Under the pieces are notes generated by a model. It ran no database searches and was not told the DNA's origin. It saw nothing but the letters and a program-made list of their open reading frames with translations. A stretch of DNA of 64,000 nt from Pseudomaricurvus alkylphenolicus (GTDB lineage: Bacteria; Pseudomonadota; Gammaproteobacteria; Pseudomonadales; Cellvibrionaceae): assembly GCF_011683955.1 (NCBI RefSeq), contig NZ_JAAQPI010000007.1, positions 186,001 through 250,000 on the forward strand. The letters are read 5' to 3'. Both the position numbers and the translations under genes were made by a program. Below are positions 8,665 to 16,717 of this stretch, in pieces. Position 1 is the stretch's first letter. The number at the start of each line of letters is the position of its first letter.

Positions 8665-9228
8665 TCAGGGTTGAGAGGATAAAAGCGCCCGCAGGGCGGA
8701 CTGTGCTGAGCGGTGTGCTCGATGAAATCCGGACTCCAGGTCCGGGCTGTCTTTATCACTGCGATGTTGAAATTGTTGAATGAATACGAACAGGGCTTGG
8801 CAGAGGAAGAAGGTCCAAAGGGACAACCCCACGCTGCCGGTATATTGCAGCGCCCAAAGGGCTGCGACGAAGCTGGCGGCTTGTAAGATCGAGTCGGTCA
8901 ACGCAGAAACCAGTCGAGGATAAAACCAGAGGCAGCGCGCCAACCACAGGGGGCCAAGGTAGAATGATGCGTGCCCCCAAAGATCGAAACCGATGACCCA
9001 AGGCAACAATAACGCCCCCGCAAGCAAGGTCACGAACAGCAGCGATACACTTTGGCCATTGCTTTGATGCCCAAGAAGCAGAAGGTAAGCGGCCGCTGAG
9101 AAGGTGATAACGAGCCGCCAGCTGATGTCGCTACCCAACAGGGGTTCAATGACGCTTTGCAGGACACCGCCAAATACGCTGATGAACAGAGCAAAGCCGA
9201 CACCCGCACCGAATGAGAGCTTACCCAT
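8665..9228 (-). CDS. Polytopic membrane protein of unknown function
   Basis: The product has about 187 residues and roughly five hydrophobic segments, including FGAGVGFALFISVFGGVL, LVITFSAAAYLLLLG, LLFVTLLAGALLLPWVIG and LWTFFLCQALFVFI, followed by a short charged tail. I do not recognise a family. The start at 9228 overlaps the end of the PspA-like gene by 8 bases, which indicates translational coupling; an upstream frame to 9297 would give an implausible polar extension. The vWA gene follows after 14 bases. The context suggests an inner-membrane partner of the PspA-like and vWA proteins. Confidence 0.65.
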   Translation of the reverse strand: MGKLSFGAGVGFALFISVFGGVLQSVIEPLLGSDISWRLVITFSAAAYLLLLGHQSNGQSVSLLFVTLLAGALLLPWVIGFDLWGHASFYLGPLWLARCLWFYPRLVSALTDSILQAASFVAALWALQYTGSVGLSLWTFFLCQALFVFIQQFQHRSDKDSPDLESGFHRAHRSAQSALRALLSSQP

Positions 9229-9769
9229 GGGGCTCACCCCCCAGTTGCTGCTCGCGCTGTTGTTTTGCCTGCAACAGCGCCAGCTCCACCTCGTCATTCC
9301 CGATCGAGATATTGCAGGGGCTTGGCTCCAACGGAGAAGAACCCGCCCCCAATAACAAGTCTGCTTTTTGGCGCACGCCCTCCAATTGGTGACGCTGGCG
9401 ATTCAGCAGTTGTTGCCGTTCGCAGAGCAAGGCCTCCCGCTGCCGCGAACCCTGTTGGAGGCTGGCCATCAAACGCCGGGATTCCAACTGCCGCCGGACC
9501 AGGCTCCGCGCCAAGGCTTCATCGCCAGTGGCCAGACAGGCATCCAACTCGCTGTCCAGTTGCTGCAACAGTTGCTTAAGCTCTAGACTTCGCGCTGCAG
9601 CTGCGTCCTGCTCCTGTTGCAGCCGCCGCACCGCCTGCTCTGTGCGTTCCAGCTCTGCCTCCATCTCGCGAATCGCCTGTTTCAGCAGTATTTGCGGCTG
9701 TTCCAGATGATCGAGTAAATGGTGTAAGTCCGCCTGGCAAAGTCTCAGTAACCGTCTTACAAGGGCCAT
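9221..9769 (-). CDS. PspA/IM30-like coiled-coil protein
   Basis: This protein of about 182 residues is almost entirely helical coiled coil. The N-terminus (ALVRRLLRLCQADLHHLLDH, then LEQPQILLKQAIREMEAEL) matches the PspA/Vipp1 pattern: an amphipathic membrane-binding helix followed by the DPxxLLxxxI-like turn. PspA proteins (about 220 residues) bind damaged inner membrane as oligomers. This one is somewhat short and has a Gln/Leu-rich centre. The start at 9769 is supported by GGAGG seven bases upstream. It opens the leftward operon opposite the two-component system, which suggests a role in envelope-stress response. Confidence 0.7.
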   Translation of the reverse strand: MALVRRLLRLCQADLHHLLDHLEQPQILLKQAIREMEAELERTEQAVRRLQQEQDAAAARSLELKQLLQQLDSELDACLATGDEALARSLVRRQLESRRLMASLQQGSRQREALLCERQQLLNRQRHQLEGVRQKADLLLGAGSSPLEPSPCNISIGNDEVELALLQAKQQREQQLGGEPHG

Positions 9770-9878
9770 AGGTGCCTCCGCAACCAACCGTGTTTACTAT
9801 CGGCTTCTCTATGGGTGCAGCTTAAGCCCGGACCACACTCGTCAGTAGGCCCGCTTTGGTAAACATGATGTCGGTGAG

Positions 9879-9894
9879 TTTACATAGCGTTTAC
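9879..9894 (+). promoter_or_regulatory. Direct-repeat operator TTTAC-N6-TTTAC (CreB-box-like)
   Basis: The sequence GTTTACAT is repeated exactly with an 11-bp period (9878-9885 and 9889-9896), the spacing at which OmpR/PhoB-family dimers bind one face of DNA. The core TTTAC-N6-TTTAC differs from the known CreB tag TTCAC-N6-TTCAC by one base in each half. It lies between the PspA-like operon and the response-regulator operon, so the regulator encoded at 9955 probably controls both through it. That assignment is inferred. Confidence 0.55.
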
Positions 9895-9954
9895 ATGCAA
9901 AGGCCGTGGCTGAGTGATAGGCTTGTAAGGGTATGAGAGCATGGGAATCGGGAA

Positions 9955-10653
9955 ATGGAGAGGAAGCTGAACCTGCTGATTGTTGAAGACGAACCCGCCA
10001 TCCGGACCGGGCTGGTGGATGTATTCGTCTTTCACGGATTTGAGGTAGAGTTCGCCGAAGATGGCAACACCGGGCTGACGAAAGCCCTGAGTGGCCGATT
10101 TGATATGATTTTGCTCGACATTATGCTGCCCGGCATCGATGGTTATGAGATCTGCCGACGGATTCGGGAACAGGACCGGGATCAACCCATCATTATGCTG
10201 ACGGCCAAATCCAGCGACGAGGAAATCATTCAGGGTCTGACACTGGGCGCCGATGACTATGTCGCCAAGCCCTTTTCCGTGGCCCAGCTGGTATTGCGGG
10301 TGCAATCCGTATTGCGCCGTTCGCGTGCTCTGCAAGAGCAGCAAAACCGCCTGCAGCTGGGCGACACCAGCATTGATCTGGAAAACCTGAACGGTTGCTG
10401 CGGAGACAGGCCCCTGGCGTTTACCCGTCGGGAAATCGAAGTTCTCCAATACCTGCTGGCGCACTCTGAACGGCCGGTACCCCGAGAAGAGTTGCTCAAC
10501 AAGGTGTGGGGCTACGACCGCACGATGGATATCGAAACACGTACCGTAGACATCCATATTGCCAAACTGCGGCGCAAGCTGGAAATGGATCCCAAACACC
10601 CAAAGCATCTGGTTACCGTGCGTGGCGCCGGTTATCGTCTGGTAGTGGACTGA
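9955..10653 (+). CDS. OmpR/PhoB-family response regulator
   Basis: This 232-residue regulator has a receiver domain with the acidic pair E11/D12, phospho-acceptor D55 in ILLDIMLPG, T83 and K105 in VAKPFS. It is followed by a winged-helix DNA-binding domain (about residues 135-232) with TRREIEVLQYLLAH and HIAKLRRKLE plus the terminal VRGAGYRLV. The kinase gene starts at once after its stop. Because the downstream genes are YdbH, YnbE and YdbL, the regulon probably concerns outer-membrane lipid supply. A direct repeat suited to this family lies about 60 bases upstream. Confidence 0.9.
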   Translation: MERKLNLLIVEDEPAIRTGLVDVFVFHGFEVEFAEDGNTGLTKALSGRFDMILLDIMLPGIDGYEICRRIREQDRDQPIIMLTAKSSDEEIIQGLTLGADDYVAKPFSVAQLVLRVQSVLRRSRALQEQQNRLQLGDTSIDLENLNGCCGDRPLAFTRREIEVLQYLLAHSERPVPREELLNKVWGYDRTMDIETRTVDIHIAKLRRKLEMDPKHPKHLVTVRGAGYRLVVD

Positions 10654-10656
10654 GTG

Positions 10657-12750
10657 ATGCGAGCCGGAACCAACCTCAGGCGGTTGCAGCTGCTGTTGGT
10701 GCTGTTTTTTCTCGCCATCGCTATACCCTCGGTGGTTCTGGTCCGGCACGCCTATAGTCAGTTGAAGTGGGAAGCTTTTTATCAGTTCCGTGCGCAAGCC
10801 GAGTCTCTGTCGGCTCGTATTGATGAACAGCTGCAGCGTTTTGTGAGTAAAGAAGAAGCCAGGCCCTCAACGGATTATCAGTTTTTGGTGATTGCTGAAA
10901 ACACAAACTTCCTGCAACCCTCTCCGTTGTCCCGTTGGCCGCTGAGCTCCGATGTTCCCGGCCTGATCGGCTATTTTCAGCTCAATGCCCAGGGAGCTTT
11001 CAGCTCGCCAATATTGCCCCTGCTTGAGCGTGAGGCTACGCAATATGGAGTGACCGTGGATCAGCTCGCAGAACGCAAACGAGTGCGAGACCGGATCCTG
11101 AATATTCTGTTAGATAACCGGTTGGCGGAAAGCCCTTCATTGCCGGCACACTTGGCCGGCTCATCCATGGGAGCAACTGCCGCCGCTGTTGATTCCGAAG
11201 ATGCCGCCGACATGAGTGCTGGAGCGGCCCTCGCTCCAGCACTTGAAGAAGAGGCGGGCACCATACTGCAAGAATCAGTGATGCAAGCAGCCGATCCTCC
11301 ACAGGACTTTCGCGGATTTAAAGATCAGCTTACCAATCGCAAGATGAAAAAATCCAGCGGCGAATACACCCGGGTTGATGATCTCAGGCTGCAACGCAAC
11401 TATCTGGAACCGCAGCAGGCGAAGGAAAAGCAACTCAAACTCGAACAAAAACAACACCTGGCCCCGGAACCCGAGTTAACGGTGGCCAGGTCATCCTTGC
11501 CGAAAAAACTGCGCAGCCCACGCAAGGAAAAAACCACGCTGGCCCCTGTAGAGGTCGCTGATGCTCAATCAGCAGAAGAGAGGGCGACCCCAAAACGCAT
11601 TACCGTGTTTGAAAGCGAAGTCGATCCCTTTGACTTTGCGCTGTTGGACAGCGGCCACTTTGTGCTGTATCGCAATGTCTGGCGCGATGGTCAACGCAGT
11701 ATCCAGGGGGGGCTTATCGAACAGTCCGCATTTCTGCAGGGGCTGACCCAATCCGTATTTCCTGATAACGAACTGTCCACCGTCGGGCAATTGCTGCTGG
11801 CGTTTCAGGGGAATGTCCTGTCCGTGGCCGGTGGCTATGCCAACGTTCCACAGGCAAGCGGGAGCGGCGAGCTGTTGCTGCAAACCCGCCTCTCCGCTCC
11901 TTTCAGCGATTTGGAGTTAATCTATAGCCTGCAACAGTTACCCACCGGACAGAGTGCCCGGGTCATCAGCTGGACTGCCCTGATACTGGCGCTGGTGCTA
12001 ATAACAGGCATTGCATTGATATATTTGCTTGGCCGACGACAAATCGCTCTGTCTCAACAGCAACAGGATTTTGTCTCCTCCGTCAGTCACGAACTGAAAA
12101 CACCACTGACATCCATTCGAATGTACAGTGAAATTCTTCGAGAAGGCTGGGCGGACGAAACCAAACGCAAGAGCTATTACGAATTTATATTTGATGAAAG
12201 CGAGCGTTTGTCTCGGTTGATCGCCAATGTATTGCAGTTGGCACGTATGAACCGCAATGACATTCAGCTGGACATCAAGGTCTACTCTGTAGCAGAACTG
12301 CTGGACCAAATGCGTTCCAAACTCAGCTCGCAGATCGACAGTGCGGATTTCGAGTTAAACCTCTCTATACCGGACCAAACGAGCCAGGTGATGGTCGACC
12401 GGGATGTGCTTGCCCAGGTATTGATCAATCTGGTAGACAACGCCCTTAAATTCTCTTCAAAGGCCGACAAAAAAGTCGTGGACGTTAGTGTACTCGATGG
12501 AGACAATAATCAAGTTGTCATTGCGGTAAGGGACTATGGCCCCGGTATCCCCAAGGCGCAAATAAAAAAGATATTCCGGCTGTTTTACCGGGCGGAAAAT
12601 GAGCTGACGCGAGAAACCGTAGGCACTGGCATTGGTCTGGCCCTGGTAAATCAGTTGGTACACGCCCTCGGTGGCAAAGTGGATGTCATCAATCGGGAAC
12701 CCGGCGCCGAGTTCAGGGTCACACTGCCTAGAGCCAAGGTACATCAATAG
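10657..12750 (+). CDS. Sensor histidine kinase with a long low-complexity extracytoplasmic domain
   Basis: This 697-residue inner-membrane kinase has a first membrane segment at about residues 11-30 and a second at about 440-460 (ALILALVLITGIALIYLLG). The roughly 400-residue sensory region between them contains Ala/Glu- and Lys/Glu-rich low-complexity stretches. The kinase core is complete: H-box SVSHELKTPLTSIR (His about 478), N-box INLVDNALKFS, G1 DYGPGIP, F-box and G2 GTGIGLALV. ATG at 10657 is taken; the GTG just before it is possible. It should phosphorylate the regulator encoded just upstream. The signal is unknown. No HAMP domain is obvious. Confidence 0.88.
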   Translation: MRAGTNLRRLQLLLVLFFLAIAIPSVVLVRHAYSQLKWEAFYQFRAQAESLSARIDEQLQRFVSKEEARPSTDYQFLVIAENTNFLQPSPLSRWPLSSDVPGLIGYFQLNAQGAFSSPILPLLEREATQYGVTVDQLAERKRVRDRILNILLDNRLAESPSLPAHLAGSSMGATAAAVDSEDAADMSAGAALAPALEEEAGTILQESVMQAADPPQDFRGFKDQLTNRKMKKSSGEYTRVDDLRLQRNYLEPQQAKEKQLKLEQKQHLAPEPELTVARSSLPKKLRSPRKEKTTLAPVEVADAQSAEERATPKRITVFESEVDPFDFALLDSGHFVLYRNVWRDGQRSIQGGLIEQSAFLQGLTQSVFPDNELSTVGQLLLAFQGNVLSVAGGYANVPQASGSGELLLQTRLSAPFSDLELIYSLQQLPTGQSARVISWTALILALVLITGIALIYLLGRRQIALSQQQQDFVSSVSHELKTPLTSIRMYSEILREGWADETKRKSYYEFIFDESERLSRLIANVLQLARMNRNDIQLDIKVYSVAELLDQMRSKLSSQIDSADFELNLSIPDQTSQVMVDRDVLAQVLINLVDNALKFSSKADKKVVDVSVLDGDNNQVVIAVRDYGPGIPKAQIKKIFRLFYRAENELTRETVGTGIGLALVNQLVHALGGKVDVINREPGAEFRVTLPRAKVHQ

Positions 12751-12781
12751 CCTAGAGCCCGACGGAGGCACCGGACAGGGA

Positions 12782-15118
12782 ATGAACACAAACTGGCGAA
12801 GCCTGCTGATTCGCGTATCGGCCCTATTGCTGTTTCTGGCGGTGGTAGCCCTGTTGGCACTCTATGTCGCCCTCCAGAACCTGGCCCCGGTACTGCGCGC
12901 CACCCTGCAGGAGGAGTTTTCCGCCTACGGTGTCGAGCAGGTGGCTATCAGCCCTATCGAGTTGGATTGGGGAGGACTGCAGAGCCAATCCGTTCGACTG
13001 CAGGGTCAATCCGAGGCCTACCAATTCCAATTAGAGCTACAGGATCTGCATTTCCAGTACCGATGGCGGGGTCTGCAGCAACTCCAACTGCAGAAGCTCG
13101 CTGTTGGCAGCGGCGAATTGTTACTGCAGCTGACCGATAATGCCAGCCCACCCCCTTCCCAGGATTCAGCACCGATTCAGCTTCTGGCGGCTATGCTGCC
13201 CCAACAATGGTTGCAGGCCGTGCCGCTAAAGCACCTGCAACTGGAACAATTACAGCTGACAGTAAAGGGTGACAACTTGCCGGAATTACACACCAGCGCC
13301 CGCTTGCACAAAAGGGATGACCAGTTGTGGGTTCATCTGCTCGAAGCCACAGGTCAGGAGTTGACCCTGGAGTCGACACCGGAGCAACCGCTGCAGCTGG
13401 CTCTTAGCCTGGTGGGTGAGGAGCGAGCGCAGGCAGCAAAGCTGGATGCTTCCCTGGCGGCCGTTAATGATGCCGATGACGACCTTGAGTGGCTGATTTC
13501 CGGCTTGGTGGATTACACCGCTCTGCGCCAGTTGCTTGAACTGAAGCTGCCATCCACACTGCGAGAACAACTGCAGTCGGTTCCGCCTTTAGCGGGTTCT
13601 ACAGAATTTGAGTTGACTCTCAAGCATGCCCCCCGATTAAACACCGATATTTCCACATTACCAACTCAGATCAATCTCAATGGTACCAGTCGTACTGCCC
13701 TGCAGTTATCTGAAGCTTATGAGGCCTTGCCCCCGTTTGCCTTAGATATACACCACAGCCTGGAGTGGCGGGATGCCCTGCTGACGTTGACGTTACTGGA
13801 TACCGCAAACCTGAATACCACCATGGCAGCCTCCGAGCAGACCGGAAACCAGCCCCTGCCGGCTCAATTGCATCTGCCCGCTGACACGCAAGTACTGGCA
13901 GATGCTAAGGGTCTTAAGCAGCTGACTCTCAGCAATGGCTTTTTTTCTGTGGGTGACTATCAACTGGGCGCACAGGTAAACCTGGCTTCCGTGCAATTGC
14001 AACGTGGCTGGATACTGGAAGCCAGCACCAGCCTGTCTTTGCAATGGCATAGCCAGACAGTTCCCGAGCTGCAATCACAATGGCAGATTCAAGGTGAAGG
14101 TGACCGTTGGCAGCTCAATCTGCGGCAACAGATGGCGGCGATTGGCGCTGAGCAGGTGTTAAATGGGCAGTGGAACGCCTCCGAACAGACCGGTGAGCTT
14201 GAAACTCGCATTGAGATCGGGCGCCTTACGGATGCTATTGCGTTGGTGCGACAGTTAGCACCATTGCCGCTGGATGTTGAACTGGCCGATGGTCGGTTGC
14301 AACTGGACGCGAACATGACCGGTCAAGGGGCAGACCCCGGCTTCTGGAGCAAGCAGGTAAAGCTCCAGGCCCACAACCTCGAAGGATTGGCTGAGGGAAT
14401 CGGTTTTAGCGGACTTGAGTTGACCGGCAGCTTTAAAGAACGTGATCATGACTGGTACAGTACCACTCCCATCAAGCTCAACCTGGCCAAGGTTCATCCC
14501 GGCGTACCCATGAGCGATACACAAATGGTCCTGAATTTGAAAAGCGCAACCCGGCCAGCCATGGAGGTAAAAGCCTATTCCAGCCGCTTGCTCGGCGGCA
14601 GCCTTTTCAGCCCCAAACCCTTTTACATTGATCTGACTAAAGAGAGCAACCCGTTTGTATTGCAATTAAAGGACTGGGATCTCTCCCAACTGGTTGCATT
14701 GCATCAACAGCCAGGGTTGGAAGCCAACGGCATACTCGATGGTGAACTGCCTCTGGACTATGGCAGCCAGGGGCTGACCATGAATCAGGGTCAGGTGAGT
14801 GCACGCAGCCCCGGCGGATTAATTCGCTACCAACCCGACACCGCCACGCAGGCACTGGTGGATACCCATCCCGAATTACAGCTGGCCACCAAGCTGTTGT
14901 CGAACTTGCGCTATCAGGAGTTGCAATGCGACGTGAACTACGAAACAGACGGCAAACTGTTGATGGGCTTAACCTTGGCCGGTAACAACCCCAATGAATT
15001 CGATGGTCGCGATGTGCGTTTCAATATCAATTTGGAACAAAACCTGCTCGACCTGTTTAAGAGCTTGCGCCTGACAGACACCTTTACCGATAATCTGGAA
15101 AAGAAACTCGCCCAATAA
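12782..15118 (+). CDS. ydbH: YdbH-family intermembrane lipid-transport protein (AsmA-like)
   Basis: This protein of about 778 residues has one N-terminal membrane anchor (LIRVSALLLFLAVVALLALYVAL) and a long beta-rich periplasmic part typical of bridge-forming AsmA-like proteins. E. coli YdbH (about 880 residues) forms a hydrophobic groove spanning the periplasm and moves phospholipids to the outer membrane, redundantly with TamB and YhdP. The identification rests on the fold style and above all on the two following genes, which are the YdbH partners YnbE and YdbL. The start at 12782 is chosen because the membrane anchor begins there; an in-frame extension to 12671 lies inside the kinase gene. 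Gln/Leu-rich codon use runs throughout. Confidence 0.8.
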   Translation: MNTNWRSLLIRVSALLLFLAVVALLALYVALQNLAPVLRATLQEEFSAYGVEQVAISPIELDWGGLQSQSVRLQGQSEAYQFQLELQDLHFQYRWRGLQQLQLQKLAVGSGELLLQLTDNASPPPSQDSAPIQLLAAMLPQQWLQAVPLKHLQLEQLQLTVKGDNLPELHTSARLHKRDDQLWVHLLEATGQELTLESTPEQPLQLALSLVGEERAQAAKLDASLAAVNDADDDLEWLISGLVDYTALRQLLELKLPSTLREQLQSVPPLAGSTEFELTLKHAPRLNTDISTLPTQINLNGTSRTALQLSEAYEALPPFALDIHHSLEWRDALLTLTLLDTANLNTTMAASEQTGNQPLPAQLHLPADTQVLADAKGLKQLTLSNGFFSVGDYQLGAQVNLASVQLQRGWILEASTSLSLQWHSQTVPELQSQWQIQGEGDRWQLNLRQQMAAIGAEQVLNGQWNASEQTGELETRIEIGRLTDAIALVRQLAPLPLDVELADGRLQLDANMTGQGADPGFWSKQVKLQAHNLEGLAEGIGFSGLELTGSFKERDHDWYSTTPIKLNLAKVHPGVPMSDTQMVLNLKSATRPAMEVKAYSSRLLGGSLFSPKPFYIDLTKESNPFVLQLKDWDLSQLVALHQQPGLEANGILDGELPLDYGSQGLTMNQGQVSARSPGGLIRYQPDTATQALVDTHPELQLATKLLSNLRYQELQCDVNYETDGKLLMGLTLAGNNPNEFDGRDVRFNINLEQNLLDLFKSLRLTDTFTDNLEKKLAQ

Positions 15119-15150
15119 GGGCCTCAACACAATGAGCCAATGGTAATGCT

Positions 15151-15363
15151 ATGAAACCAATGATCAACACTCTACCCGGCCTGTGGCGATTAATACCACT
15201 GGCACTGGTGGCCACACTCTGGGGCTGCACACCAACCGTGCAAGTGCAGGCCCCGGAGAAGCCGATCACCATTAACCTCAACATCAAAATTGAACATGAG
15301 ATTCGCGTCAAAGTGGATAAAGAGCTGGACGAGCTCTTCTCCGAAGACAGCGAACTCTTCTAA
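15151..15363 (+). CDS. ynbE: YnbE-like outer-membrane lipoprotein
   Basis: This 70-residue lipoprotein has a lipobox LWGC with Cys at position 26. A short acidic tail follows, containing the ITINLNIKIEHEIRVKVDKE segment characteristic of YnbE. In E. coli, YnbE sits in the outer membrane and docks on the C-terminal end of YdbH by beta-strand addition, completing the lipid bridge. It lies 32 bases after ydbH and 17 before ydbL, so the three form one operon. The small size is normal (E. coli about 61 residues). Confidence 0.8.
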   Translation: MKPMINTLPGLWRLIPLALVATLWGCTPTVQVQAPEKPITINLNIKIEHEIRVKVDKELDELFSEDSELF

Positions 15364-15380
15364 CTACAGGGACCAACACT

Positions 15381-15746
15381 ATGATGAAATCCATTTCTGC
15401 CAAATTGGGTAAGCTTCCGCGTTTCCTGCAGCAGTTGATACTTATCGCCAGTATCGCTCTTTCACCTCTGGCATGGGCCATTGATCTGCAAAGCGCCAAG
15501 AGTCAGGGGCTGGTCGGCGAGACCGCAAATGGTTATCTGGAAGTGGTTAAACCCAAAAGTGCCCCGGAAATTCACCGGTTGGTTAACGACGTTAACGGCA
15601 AGCGCCGTCAGAAATACCAGGCCATCGCCACCAAGAACAAAATCAGCCTGCAGGCAGTGGAAGCGCGCGCCGGTGAGCGCGCCATCGCCAAAACCAAAGC
15701 CGGGCAGTTTATCAAACCCGCCGGGAGCAGCTGGAAAAAGAAATAG
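15381..15746 (+). CDS. ydbL: YdbL-family (DUF1318) periplasmic protein
   Basis: This 121-residue protein has a signal peptide ending SPLAWA and the DUF1318 core: LQSAKSQGLVGETANGYLEV, VNGKRRQKYQAIA and AGERAIAKTKAGQFI. YdbL is a periplasmic helper that modulates the YdbH-YnbE interaction in E. coli. It closes the five-gene operon that begins with the two-component system. Its stop codon lies within the stem of the terminator at 15736-15771. Confidence 0.85.
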   Translation: MMKSISAKLGKLPRFLQQLILIASIALSPLAWAIDLQSAKSQGLVGETANGYLEVVKPKSAPEIHRLVNDVNGKRRQKYQAIATKNKISLQAVEARAGERAIAKTKAGQFIKPAGSSWKKK

Positions 15747-15771
15747 AGGGTTAGTGCCCTTTATTTCTTTT
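15736..15771. terminator. Bidirectional intrinsic terminator containing both stop codons
   Basis: The arms AAAAGAAATA (15736-15745) and TATTTCTTTT (15762-15771) are exact complements. The stem continues with GAGGG against CCCTT (one wobble pair) around a 6-base TTAGTG loop. The A-rich and T-rich arms give a T tract in either direction. The TAG of ydbL (15744-15746) and the stop of the leftward AraC gene (15761-15763) both lie inside the hairpin. Confidence 0.8.
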
Positions 15772-16618
15772 CACGACTTGCGTAAGCCTTGGGGGTACAA
15801 CCCACTTCGTTTTTAAAGACCTTGGTAAAGTAAGACGCGCTGTCCATCTCCAGGCGGTGGGCAATTTCGGTCACAGACAAGCTGGATGAACGCAACAGAT
15901 ACTTGGCCGCGTCTATCTTGCGCTGAACCATAAACTGGTTAAAGGTGACCCCATAGGTCTTTTTAAACTTGCTCATAAAGTGAGAGCGCGACAGGTGGCA
16001 CAACTCCGCTGCCTGCTCCACACTCAGCTGATATCGGTGATGAGCGTTGAGGTACTTGACCAGAGGCGCGAAAGCGCCGGCATTGGCCACCCCGGAGCTA
16101 ATACCGCTGGCGGCAATTTTCTCAAAAAACAGGCAGAGAATCAGATCCAGAGCCCCATTCAGTGTGGTGGGACAGTGCTCCTCCCCTCCAGACTCCTCCA
16201 GACTCTGACACCACCGCAATAGCCCCAGTAAACACTCAAAATCCTGCGCCGTGGCATCTGCCAGCAAAGCGCCCTCCGGTAGAAGAAAGTCAGGATTGAT
16301 GCGACTGACCTTCGACGCCTCGAAATGCAGAACGTGATAAATCTGGTGTCCTGGCTGGACCACAAAACTGTGAATCGTGTCGGGGGGCACAAACACCACC
16401 TGACCCCGACCGATTGTGCGGCTCTCGCCTCCGCAGAACATCTCCCCCTCAATCGCCTCATAAACCACCATCTCACAGATGTCATGAAAGTGATGATTGA
16501 CCCGCCATTCCTGAGTGAGATCCCGTTCAATTCGGCTTAGATTGACACCCTGTTGTTCTGGAAACAGGATCTTCTGGTGGTAGGGTTCTTGGCTGCGAAC
16601 TGAATTCGGCAAAGGCAA
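15761..16618 (-). CDS. AraC-family regulator with N-terminal cupin
   Basis: This 285-residue protein has an N-terminal cupin-like sensor domain (HHFHDICEMVVYEAIEGEM, and VFVPPDTIHSF, residues about 42-90). A C-terminal pair of AraC helix-turn-helix motifs follows (LSVEQAAELCHLSRSHFMSKFKK, and SSLSVTEIAHRLEMDSASYFTKVFK). Such proteins sense a small effector in the cupin pocket. It diverges from the alpha/beta hydrolase gene across about 100 bases and is its likely activator. Confidence 0.88.
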   Translation of the reverse strand: MPLPNSVRSQEPYHQKILFPEQQGVNLSRIERDLTQEWRVNHHFHDICEMVVYEAIEGEMFCGGESRTIGRGQVVFVPPDTIHSFVVQPGHQIYHVLHFEASKVSRINPDFLLPEGALLADATAQDFECLLGLLRWCQSLEESGGEEHCPTTLNGALDLILCLFFEKIAASGISSGVANAGAFAPLVKYLNAHHRYQLSVEQAAELCHLSRSHFMSKFKKTYGVTFNQFMVQRKIDAAKYLLRSSSLSVTEIAHRLEMDSASYFTKVFKNEVGCTPKAYASREKK

Positions 16619-16717
16619 ACTCCATACTATAGTTACATTTTATCGTCTAATTGAGCTATTTCGACGAGCATAGCAAGACTAATATAGCATCACAGTTGAA
16701 TAATTTGGGAGGCACAA

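Noticed and set aside
7400-12750. vWA protein plus two-component system as a marine proteobacterial sortase system
   Set aside because: No sortase gene is present and the vWA protein has no sortase signal; the kinase N-terminus does not look like that family.
16647-16688. CTAAT-N2-AGC occurring twice, 32 bp apart, upstream of the hydrolase gene
   Set aside because: Only eight defined bases match, so chance is a fair explanation; it is weaker than the AraC-type repeats elsewhere.
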